Positions 56,225-64,000 of a DNA stretch of 64,000 bases are shown piece after piece. The stretch's first letter is position 1. Each line of letters starts with the position of its first letter. This stretch comes from Lycium barbarum (taxonomy: Eukaryota > Streptophyta > Magnoliopsida > Solanales > Solanaceae). The stretch lies in NCBI RefSeq assembly GCF_019175385.1, contig NC_083346.1, forward strand, positions 83,776,543 through 83,840,542. The letters are read 5' to 3'. The translations under genes and the position numbers were made by a program. Under the pieces are notes generated by a model, which saw only the letters and a program-made list of their open reading frames with translations, ran no database searches and was not told the origin of the DNA.

Positions 56225-58531
56225 TGTCACGACCCAACCGAAGGGCCATGACGGGTACCCGGTGCTAACCCACCCAGGCACCTCTTACCATACATTCACA
56301 TTACATCTAGGTGAGCCACATAGTCAAATCATACTTTCTATCCATAATTCATACTATTTCCATTAGGCAACGATACATTTATATTACCATTAACAACTAT
56401 GCCCACAACAATGTACATAAGCCGACGAGGCTAACAAAATGATATCCAAAATATAAGCCGACAAGACCAAATACATCTTACTATATACACATGTCTATGA
56501 GCCTCTAAGGAGAGTATGTCATATCATATAGGCGGAACAGGACCCCGCCATGCCCATAAGTATGTACACAAACGAATAGATACCAAAAGTTGTAGCTCTG
56601 AATGAAATGGAGCTCTGCTACGTAGTCCTTGAGTAATAAAGCTATAGATCAAGCCTGTCTCCTTGTCCACCTGCGGGCATGACGTAGCGTCCACAAACAA
56701 AAGGACGTCAGTACGAAAAATGTACTGAGTATGTAAAGCATGATCAACATCATTATAGAAACATAATAAACAATATAAGAAAAAGCGTAAGATGGGAGGT
56801 AGTAGAACCATCATCATAAGCACTTACTAGCTTTTTATAGGGACCTTCCATTTCTAATGCGTGATTATGAACATACATCCATATTCGTATCCGTATTCGT
56901 ATGCATTTACATATTCATATTCATAGAATACCCGACCATGAAGGATCGATGTTTCACATACCCGACCATGGCAAAGCTCGGTGATTATACATACCTAGCC
57001 CTACCAAGGCTCAGGGTTATCCGTACCCAACTGTAGTGGTGTGTGCGAATGCATATCATACCCGACCATATAAACTCGGGGTTACATAATAGTTATGTAT
57101 AACATATATACGTAAGAGCTCATAAGAATTTTTGACATCATTACTATCATCGTTTTATTACATTTATCCTTAGAGGATCACTCATCATATAAGGAATTTC
57201 ATAGAATCGTAACACAACGAGAATCATGCGCTATAGTAGCTTTAGAGATAGAATCATTTGGAGGACATCATAGGCTCATGAAAGAATAGATATATGGCCA
57301 AAGAACCATGACTTATTGAAAGAAGGGTTAGCCTCACATACCTTTTGTTCGACTATTCTATCGCTTGAACGTTCTCCTTCAATGCTCACGTTCCTACCTT
57401 CATTAGAGTTATGCTATCATTAGAAAATTGATAGCTTAGCATACTTGACTAAAGCTAGAGAAAATTGGGCGGCATCTCCTTTATTTATACAACTTCCTCC
57501 ATATCATATAGCAACTCCCAAACATCAATAATAACATTCACAACATCATAACGAGAGTCTTTATTCACCTACATTATCCATATTTCCCAATTCACTTCAA
57601 ATCATCCATATCCATGGTCATAGTACGTTCACCCATATACAATGTCTATCCCATGTTCCAAATGTCATTTATAACATAATCATAATCACAACATATCAAT
57701 AATCATGGCTCAATCCAAGCTACTACTCAAAAATATCACTATTCTCACATTCATGACCCTTTTTCTATCTCCTTCTACAATCCAAGTATTTCAACCTCTC
57801 ACTACCTCAAAAAATATGGAAAGACCATAAAACTTACCTTAGATGGTGTAGGAATGGACCTTGGGTGGAAACACTTCACTTGAGCAAACCCTAGTTCCAC
57901 CTCCACTTGGATTTCTTGTCTTGGATGAGCTTTGATAAGTTTCTTACACTTGAGTCTCTTGGTTTGATGAAGTTGATCATTAATATCTCTTGAATTCTTG
58001 TAGTAGAGGTGTGGAGAAATATTCTAAAGAGTTCTAGAGAGAAGGGGAGTGAAGAGGAAATCAAATGAAATGAACTTGATCCCCTATTAATAATACTCCA
58101 TCTGTCCCGACCAATTTCTACGGACCAACATACGGTCCGTATAAATTTCACTGACCATCTGTCTGGCCGTAGATTTGGTCCAGTGAGGCTGACCATCTGG
58201 GCTGAATATACGGCATAACATACGGCCAGTATGTTGGGCAGTAAAATGCCCAGTTTCTCCGAACTCGATCTCGTCGACTCGTTTAATCTTCATTCCTTAT
58301 GGAACCTTCTTGACACTTGTTTAGTACCTCATTAACAATATAAGGGATGCTATAACTCTTCTCCAAAACATTATTAAGTCATCATTAACTTCCTCCTCTT
58401 ACCTCGAATGTCTTTGAAATCTCAATTAGGGTCATCAAATGCTATTTCTTACTTATTAAAATGTCGTATACCTCGTGTCCCTAGGAAGTCTATTCACTGT
58501 GCATCAGCGGAGAATCTTCCGAGGTGTAACA
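56225..58531 (-). repeat. R8 3' LTR
   Basis: 2307 bp, ends TGTCACGACC and GGTGTAACA on the plus strand; related to S2 and R5. Includes hairpin cassette 56671-56728, degenerate CCCGACCATG units at 56925-57085, donor-like AAG|GTATGTGAGG near 57342 and a palindrome/promoter region at 58080-58250. Confidence 0.86.
56671..56728 (-). other. Three-hairpin cassette, R8 LTR
   Basis: TCAGTAC / GTACTGA; CGTCC / GGACG; CTACG / CGCAG with one mispair and loop TCATGCC. Confidence 0.7.
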
Positions 58532-58547
58532 TTCTCTCCCACTTAAG

Positions 58548-58567
58548 AACATTCGTCCTCGAATGCT
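58548..58567 (-). other. Pre-PPT hairpin, R8
   Basis: AACATTCG and CGAATGCT around TCCT on the plus strand; one outer pair is lost. Confidence 0.68.
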
Positions 58568-58739
58568 AAGTTCTCGGGGATTCTATACAAATTTCGCCAG
58601 AGTTTCCCCTGTAATATGGTACTACCATCCTGTCACAACAGCCCATAATAACAATGCCTCACAGGGCCACAACATAATAGCAATAAAGTTTGGCCACACA
58701 TGACCCAAATACATAAAAAGGAAAAGATACATACCTCAT

Positions 58740-59875
58740 GATCTTGATGTCTCATCTTGGATCTATTCCAGGGTTGGAATAAGTACGGGTACTTGGATTT
58801 CATATTTTCTTCCGCTTCCCAAGTCATTTCTTCTCGGTTATTGTTTCTCCACCAAACCTTAACTGAGGCCACTTCTTTGTTTCGAAGCCTCTTTACTTGC
58901 CTATCTAATATGGCAATGGGTACCTCTTCATAAGTCAACTTTTCTGTCACTTGAACATCATTTACTGGCACAATCCTAGTAGGATCTCCAACACATTTAC
59001 GAAGCATCGATACATGGAAAACTGGTTGAACTGACTCCAAATCAGGAGGTAGATCTAATTTGTAAGCCACTTTGCCTACCTTGCGCACAATCTCATAAGG
59101 CCCAATGTACCGGGGACTAAGCTTTCCCTTTTTGCCAAATCTCATTACACCCTTCATTGGTGACACTTTTAAGAATACCCAATCTTTAACTTGGAACTCT
59201 AAGTCCCTTCGACGATTATCCGCATAGGACTTTTGACGACTTTGAGCTACTAATAATCGATCTTGTATGAGCTTAACTTCCTCTATGGCTTGCTAGACCA
59301 AGTCTAGCCCTATCAATTTAGTCTCTCCTACTTCGAACCACCCAAGTGGGGATCTACACTTTCGCACATATAAAGCTTCATACGGTGCAATTTGGATACT
59401 AGAATGATAACTATTATTATAAGAAAATTCAATAAGTGGTAAGTGATCATCCCAATTACCTCCAAAATCCATCATACATGCCCGTAGCATATCCTCGAGA
59501 GTCTAAATGGTATGTTCAGCTTGTCCGTCAGTCTGCGGATGAAATGCCGTGCTAAGGCTCACATGAGTCCCCAAACCCTCTTGGAAGGACTTCCAAAAAT
59601 TAGCTGTAAACTGAGTTTCTCTATCAGAGATAATAGATACTGGAACACCGCGAAGTCGCACTATCTCTCTAACGTAAAGCTTTGTATAATGTTCTGCCAC
59701 ATATGTAGTTCTGACTGGTAAGAAATGAGCTGACTTCGTGAGCCTATCCACAATCACCCATATAGAGTCATACTTACGTCGAGAACGGGGTAAGCCCGTA
59801 ATGAAGTCCATGTTAATTACTTCCCACTTCCAAGTTGGAATTTCTATAGCTTGCAATAATCTGCCCGGGTTGTAG
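58740..59875 (-). pseudogene. R8 integrase and chromodomain
   Basis: Reading leftward from 59875: GRLLQAIEIPTWKWEVINMDF, first core Asp, SIISDRETQF with the second Asp, HPQTDGQAEHTI, a stop at about 59503, LRACMMDFGGNWDDH, another stop near 59293, GVMRFGKKGKLSPRYIGPYEI and the chromodomain-like EMTWEAEENMKSKYP. Near 58760 a shift replaces the usual end. The junction at about 59875 cuts the zinc-binding region. Confidence 0.86.
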
Positions 59876-59900
59876 TTCATGAACTTGGAAGGAAAGGAAG

Positions 59901-60032
59901 TGATTCAAGAATACTTCAAACAATTCACATAATGTGTTTGTTCTTGTTGAATTTGGAAGGTGTCGGGTGAAGTAGTATGTTGATGGGGTTGTTTTGAATA
60001 TTATGTGAATTGTTTGAAGTATTCTTGAATCA
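59901..60032. repeat. 33-bp perfect inverted repeat at the R8/R9 junction
   Basis: 59901-59933 is the exact reverse complement of 60000-60032, with a 66-base spacer. The right arm belongs to the LTR as judged against S5; the left arm has no counterpart there, so it was copied in reverse at the breakpoint. Confidence 0.9.
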
Positions 60033-60440
60033 TGTTAGAATGATTTTGGATTAACACTTGAATGTGAGATCATTGGTATTGGCTTGATTATATGCGATTA
60101 AATTGAATATAAATGAAATGTCGTTGAATTGTGTGACGAAGGTTGTTAATGTTAGAATATATTTTAGATTGGTTGTTGAAGTTGATAGTATGATTGTTGG
60201 TATTGTTGTAGATAATTTGGCCGAGTTGAATTCTCGGATTGTTGTTGCTAAATTGGCCGAGTTAGATTCTCGAGGATGGTGTATTTACAGGGGAGATGCT
60301 GCCGAAATTTCGGCAGATTATGAATGAATTCGTTGAAGAACTAAAGCAAGTGTATGACGACGAATCTAATGATTGTGTGAATTCTTTTGAATGTAGACTA
60401 GCAAGCTTGGATAAATAAGCGTAGCTAATAGGACGTGGGA

Positions 60441-60453
60441 CAGGTACGTAAGG
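60441..60453 (+). promoter_or_regulatory. Splice-donor-like motif in R9 LTR
   Basis: CAG|GTACGTAAGG, the best match in the window to a plant 5' splice site; the matching acceptor-like CAG ends at 61626. Confidence 0.45.
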
Positions 60454-61014
60454 CTTACCCTTTCTTTCTTTTGGCATGATCCTTATGAAACAAACAAACG
60501 ACGTATATGTGTGATATCAAAGAAACTACTATTCTTAGAGCCACTATGCTGGCTAATATTCTTGACTTCCATAAGCTATTTCATATGGTTTTGATGCGTA
60601 TCTATGATGTCCGAAGTTGTATTTGATATGTTTCCGAATGGCATTCGAGAGATAATTGATATGACTAATGTATTAATTTTCAAATGATAGCACGTTTGAT
60701 TATTCCATTGAGTCTTTGATATATTTTGATACGTTCATATGGTTCCAAAAGCTCTATTTGATTTGATCCATAACGATACTCGAAAGGTACCTAACATGAT
60801 TGTTGCTTTGATTTTCCAAAAGTGGCTTCTAAAACGTTCGTAGAAGGTTCTGTACTAAAACGTCCATAACGTTTTCATACTAACTCGGATTGACTTGAAA
60901 CGTGTTTATGAACCTCAAGTGTCGATCTATGTACTTATCCATCGAGTCTTGAAATTTGTTTTATGTGCATATGGTTTCTCACTACTCTGCTCATTCATGC
61001 CTCAATGCATCTTT

Positions 61015-61440
61015 CACCGAGTCCCGGGCCGGGTATGTTATCGTGCGCACTCCACTGCATTGTTCACCGAGTCCCTCATTAGAGGGCCGGGTACGGTGTA
61101 TGTATATGATGACATGATGAGATGATGATATGTTACAGCGGCCAGGAAGGCATATGATGCTTTGATTCACCGAGTCCCTCACTAGAGGGCCGGGTATGGT
61201 ATATATATATGTATATGCCTGATGATATGATGACATGACTTCATTCACCGAGTTCCTCAGTAGAGGGCCGGGTACGGTGTATATATATGATATATGATGT
61301 TGATATGCAAGACTCTATTCACCGAGTCCCTCACTAGAGGGCCGGGTCCGGTATATATATGTACATGTATATGCATGCACGATGATATGAAAGTATGATG
61401 ACATGATTTTATCCACCGAGTCCCATAACGGGCCGGGTAC
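61015..61440 (+). repeat. Tandem array in R9 LTR
   Basis: Six units carry CACCGAGTCCC, a variable CCCTCACTAGAGGG or CCCATAACGGG palindrome and GGGCCGGGTACGGT, separated by 40-60 bp of TATATATG-rich sequence. The short palindromic hearts vary yet remain paired. Confidence 0.8.
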
Positions 61441-61568
61441 GCTATGCGATAATGATATGCGTGACTAATGTTTTAAAGGCAAGAGTTTTGGTATTCTGGA
61501 CATTGTATAAATTTCTACACCCCTTATATCAGTTATGATTCTTTTACTGTGATTCTTGCCTTACATGC

Positions 61569-61626
61569 TCAGTACATATTCCGTACTGACCCCCTTTCTT
61601 CGGGGGCTGCGTTTCATGCCGCGCAG
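61569..61626 (+). other. Three-hairpin cassette, R9 LTR
   Basis: TCAGTAC / GTACTGA (7-nt loop); CCCCC / GGGGG (loop TTTCTTC); CTGCG / CGCAG (10-nt loop with TTTCATGCC). Exactly 58 nt like R1, though the loop lengths of hairpins 2 and 3 are exchanged. 402 nt from the LTR end. Confidence 0.77.
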
Positions 61627-62031
61627 GTACACCCAGATGAGTAGAAGCCATTATAGAAGATGTTCCAGCGGCGTTGGCAATCTCCATTTGCTCCTGGAGT
61701 GTTGCCGAGTCAGAGTATATGCGCTATGATTTCCGATTGATGTTAGAGACTTTGCAGACAGAGTCGTGGGTATAGAATGTCAGTATTGTGAGCGGCTCCA
61801 CCAGCCGATGTGTTATTATGTCTCATGTTACAAGTTTCATGTGATGGCAGATTTTATTTGATTTGAGCACGATGAAAAGAAAGTTTCTGAAAGCTTTACT
61901 ATGTATTTCATTCTTATTTTATTTAAAAATCCAAAGAGATTATGTGTGTACTAAACGGTTAGAGGGTTCGCTCGGCCCTAAGTAAGGGTCCGGTGCCCAT
62001 CACACCCTAGCAAGATTAGGGTGTGACAAAG

Positions 62032-62122
62032 TGGTATCAGAGCAGGTCGTCCTAGGGGTTGGCTGCAAAGTCGTGTCCAGTAGAGTCCTATTTATGGGTG
62101 TGAAGCCGGCCACATTTATAAA
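62032..62122 (+). other. R9 primer-binding site and leader hairpin
   Basis: TGGTATCAGAGCAG (62032-62045) matches initiator Met-tRNA. The leader hairpin (62091-62122) has TTTAT / ATAAA outside and TGTG / CACA inside. Both agree with the autonomous elements R1 and R5. Confidence 0.78.
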
Positions 62123-62936
62123 CAGGAGGCTGCAGGGCATCTAGGGATTGTTGACCTTCTTTCTGTCTTAGATCGTGCGATATAGCCAAGTCATAGGAAA
62201 ATGGGATTCCTTATACAAGCCTTACATACGACGGAAGAAGGTGAGTGGCGATATGGAAAGTCATAGGGGTAAGTATTGATATCTTGTTCTTTCACCTGAA
62301 ATTGGAAGCCCTGGATGGCGGGAATGTGTCATATAGCCGTATGTGCTGTAAGGTATTGTCGATGTTTACTGCGTACATATTTTGAATAGTAAGAATTGTA
62401 AAGGAGACTCGATCAGAATTTTTTCAAATCAGGTCATTTAATTAGGTACACCTAACAGGAGGAAGCGTGGAAAGGAAATATCGTAAATCGACAATAAGTG
62501 GGATGTGACATTTTAGAGGAGCTACGGATTTGGGTATGGCGTGAAAAAAATGATTGTGAGAAAGACGATTAGCAGTCCAGAGGATTAAAATGGATAACAT
62601 CTGAGGTTTAGTAAGAGTAAGGTCTGTTGGAGGATTCAGAGAAAGTTGACAATCAGTTTGCTGTAGATTATTGTGTAAGGATGGTGACTGAAAAATTCAA
62701 ACAGGCTGATAACCGAGTGTTTAGTTCATAAGTAACGGCGACGAAGGTGTGTTACGATCAGGAATCTAGGAATCTAGGACGAAGGGTGGTTATACACATA
62801 AGTGGAAGGTGAATGTTGAGGATTGAAAAGGGTAAAATAGTAATTGTAAAGGGAAGGACGTGTTACGAAAATGTCTCGAAATCTGTAAGACTTCGACTTG
62901 ATCCAGATCATGTGATGAGGGACATGCGATGAGGTA

Positions 62937-63045
62937 GATGTGATTATATCAGCATTAATGCACCGGATTTCATCGAAGTTTCGAGGTTAAGCGTGCTAAG
63001 GTGAGAGACATATTGGGATGGGTGACCCCCTGGGAAGTGTGCGAG
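62937..63045 (+). pseudogene. 5S rRNA-derived sequence inside R9
   Basis: About 108 bases align in order with plant 5S rRNA: GATG-TGAT at the 5' end, CAGCATTAATGCACCGGAT, GTTAAGCGTGCT (the A-box part of the internal promoter, 62986-62997) and GGATGGGTGACCCCCTGGGA (C-box part, 63016-63035). Most differences in the first half are C-to-T, and there are two single-base gaps. The 3' end diverges after GGGAAGT and no T-run terminator follows at once. It lies on the same strand as R9. It is a captured or retained 5S copy, not a functional 5S gene. Cassandra-type elements carry 5S in their LTRs, whereas this one is in the interior. Confidence 0.85.
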
Positions 63046-64000
63046 AAATTCTACAAATCCAGATATGAGAGGCGAATGAAAAGATAGAATAGCCTAAGGG
63101 AAATTAGAGCATACGGAATGGTTGGAAACCGTAAGAGGCCGCGTAGGACAAGGCAGACTAGACTGGAAAAGAGACAGAAAGTGCATCACAGCTCTGGAAT
63201 TAGGATAGGCTTGAATAGCGTTTGGAAGTATTTTGTGGGCGAGTAGTAGTAATTATAGATACATATATATGAATGTGAATGATATCCCATATGCGATGGT
63301 ATCGGTGAGCATGTGTGTCCCTGGCGACTGGTGTTACGGCATGGGAAGCATCAATCGAGCAAGGGTACCGAATTTCAAGTGACAACAAAAATAAATGGTA
63401 CAAGTGTTACAAGGTAAGTTGATGTCATTTTCACTACAAGTTAAGATTGGAAAATTTTAATGCAACGATATTTGGAAAAGAAAGAGTGTGAGTAAATGGA
63501 AGGCAGGGAGATCAAAATATCGGAAAAAGGTGAAAGGTAAGAAACCTCAGTGAGCGAAGTCCCTGAAAGAAACTACAGACAAAGCACGAGACTACTTGGG
63601 CAAAAATTCAAAGGTAGGTACGTGAAAAGGATAAAGTGTGGTAATATGGGACAAAAAAGGAATGTGTGGGGTTCGAGAACCAATTTCAATAAGTGGGACT
63701 GAAGGAATACTGACTGCAACAAGGAATGTGAAGTAAGAGAAAGAATGCTTAGGCTTTGCGACGATGTTAAGGTGAGAAATATATAAAGGAATAAATGTAT
63801 AGTAAAATCTACACGGTTGCCTCGGACATGGAGGAACTTTCCAAAAGGATAATCTAAGAATAGAACAGATTTGTGAGTTTAAAGTAAAAATTTCACGAAC
63901 TTCAGAGCCGATGCCACAAATGGCAAAAGGAGGAAAGTGTTCGAGGAGGAAGGAACCTAAGGAAGGTTAAGGATGAAAGTAGGAAAAGTATACTAACGGG
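63046..64000 (+). other. R9 interior, unidentified non-coding sequence
   Basis: Purine-rich, with stops in all frames and no protein motif recognised. It continues past the window edge. Similar A/G-rich composition occurs in the R3 interior. Confidence 0.6.

Larger units (their letters stand above)
56225..59875 (-). mobile_element. R8: gypsy element 3' part, truncated in integrase
   Basis: Minus strand. 3' LTR 56225-58531, polypurine tract TTCTCTCCC on the plus strand, pre-PPT hairpin 58548-58567, coding sequence up to about 59875. There the integrase zinc-region codons stop and sequence of R9 begins, so gag, protease, RT and the 5' LTR are missing. CCTTC precedes it at 56220-56224; the matching duplication is lost. 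Confidence 0.83.
59876..62028 (+). repeat. R9 5' LTR (truncated)
   Basis: From about 59930 it follows the S5 LTR in reverse complement: TTGGAAGGTGTCGG, GGCCGAGTTGAATTCTCGG twice near 60223 and 60255, and donor-like CAG|GTACGTAAGGCTTACCC with GT at 60444. A tandem array (61015-61440) and the cassette (61569-61626) follow. The first bases hold a short inverted repeat (see separate entry). Confidence 0.82.
59876..64000 (+). mobile_element. R9: non-coding LTR element with 5S rRNA-like insert, 5' end truncated
   Basis: A plus-strand LTR of the S4/S5 family, lacking roughly its first 800 bp compared with S5, ends GGGTGTGACA at 62028. Then follow a primer-binding site, leader hairpin, leader motif GATCGTGCGATATAGCC (about 62170) and at least 1.95 kb of purine-rich interior with no gag or pol similarity. 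A 5S rRNA-like stretch lies at 62937-63045. The element continues beyond the window. It looks like a large non-autonomous LTR derivative. Confidence 0.78.

Noticed and set aside
62937..63045. A functional 5S rRNA gene
   Set aside because: The ends are lost, there are gaps in the first half and no terminator follows directly; the setting is an LTR element interior.
62029..64000. R9 as a Cassandra element
   Set aside because: Cassandra elements are small and have 5S in the LTR; R9 has a long LTR and 5S inside, and its LTR family (S4, S5) has no 5S.

Overview
The window is a stack of nested Ty3/gypsy-type LTR retrotransposons from a flowering-plant nuclear genome, with no recognisable host protein-coding gene. 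Coding segments carry the Gag zinc knuckle, aspartic protease, RT, RNase H, integrase and C-terminal chromodomain order of the chromovirus Tekay/Del group. LTRs are long (about 2.1-3.5 kb), primer-binding sites match initiator Met-tRNA, and several insertions have 5-bp target-site duplications (TSDs). A repeat-rich eudicot, perhaps Solanaceae, fits; the species is a guess.

Layout. R2 (minus, from beyond base 1 to 29395) is an old gypsy element cut open by R1 (plus, 497-10634; a full element with two similar LTRs, a deletion in RT and in-frame stops) and, inside its LTR, by R3 (plus, 15710-28484; non-autonomous, 1.13 kb non-coding interior). One LTR of R3 holds two solo LTRs, S1 (20207-23472) and S2 (24328-27158). 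R2 itself sits in the RT active-site codons of R4 (plus, 29396-40506), whose LTR holds solo LTRs S3 (32859-35613) and S4 (37339-40497). Then come a broken LTR piece (40507-41229), R5 (minus, 41230-52404, integrase split by solo LTR S5 at 42628-46126), an LTR end with leader (R6, 52405-53496), R7 (minus, 53497-56224), R8 (minus, 56225 to about 59875) and R9 (plus, about 59876 to beyond 64000), a non-coding LTR element that carries a 5S rRNA-like sequence.

How the parts work together. Gag-Pol genes are broken in every element, so any movement would need proteins supplied in trans. Elements otherwise unlike each other share cis-acting structures. (1) A 54-62 nt cassette of three back-to-back hairpins lies 390-510 nt before the 3' end of every LTR long enough to hold it; stem pairs change in compensating fashion between families. 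(2) A splice-donor-like motif lies upstream of the cassette, whose last stem ends in a CAG acceptor-like triplet. (3) A leader hairpin follows the primer-binding site. (4) A hairpin with an AGGA loop precedes the polypurine tract. The non-coding elements R3 and R9 keep the leader signals, which suggests they are trans-mobilised passengers. These shared structures and the 5S capture are the most unusual content. All comparisons were made by eye on this sequence alone.
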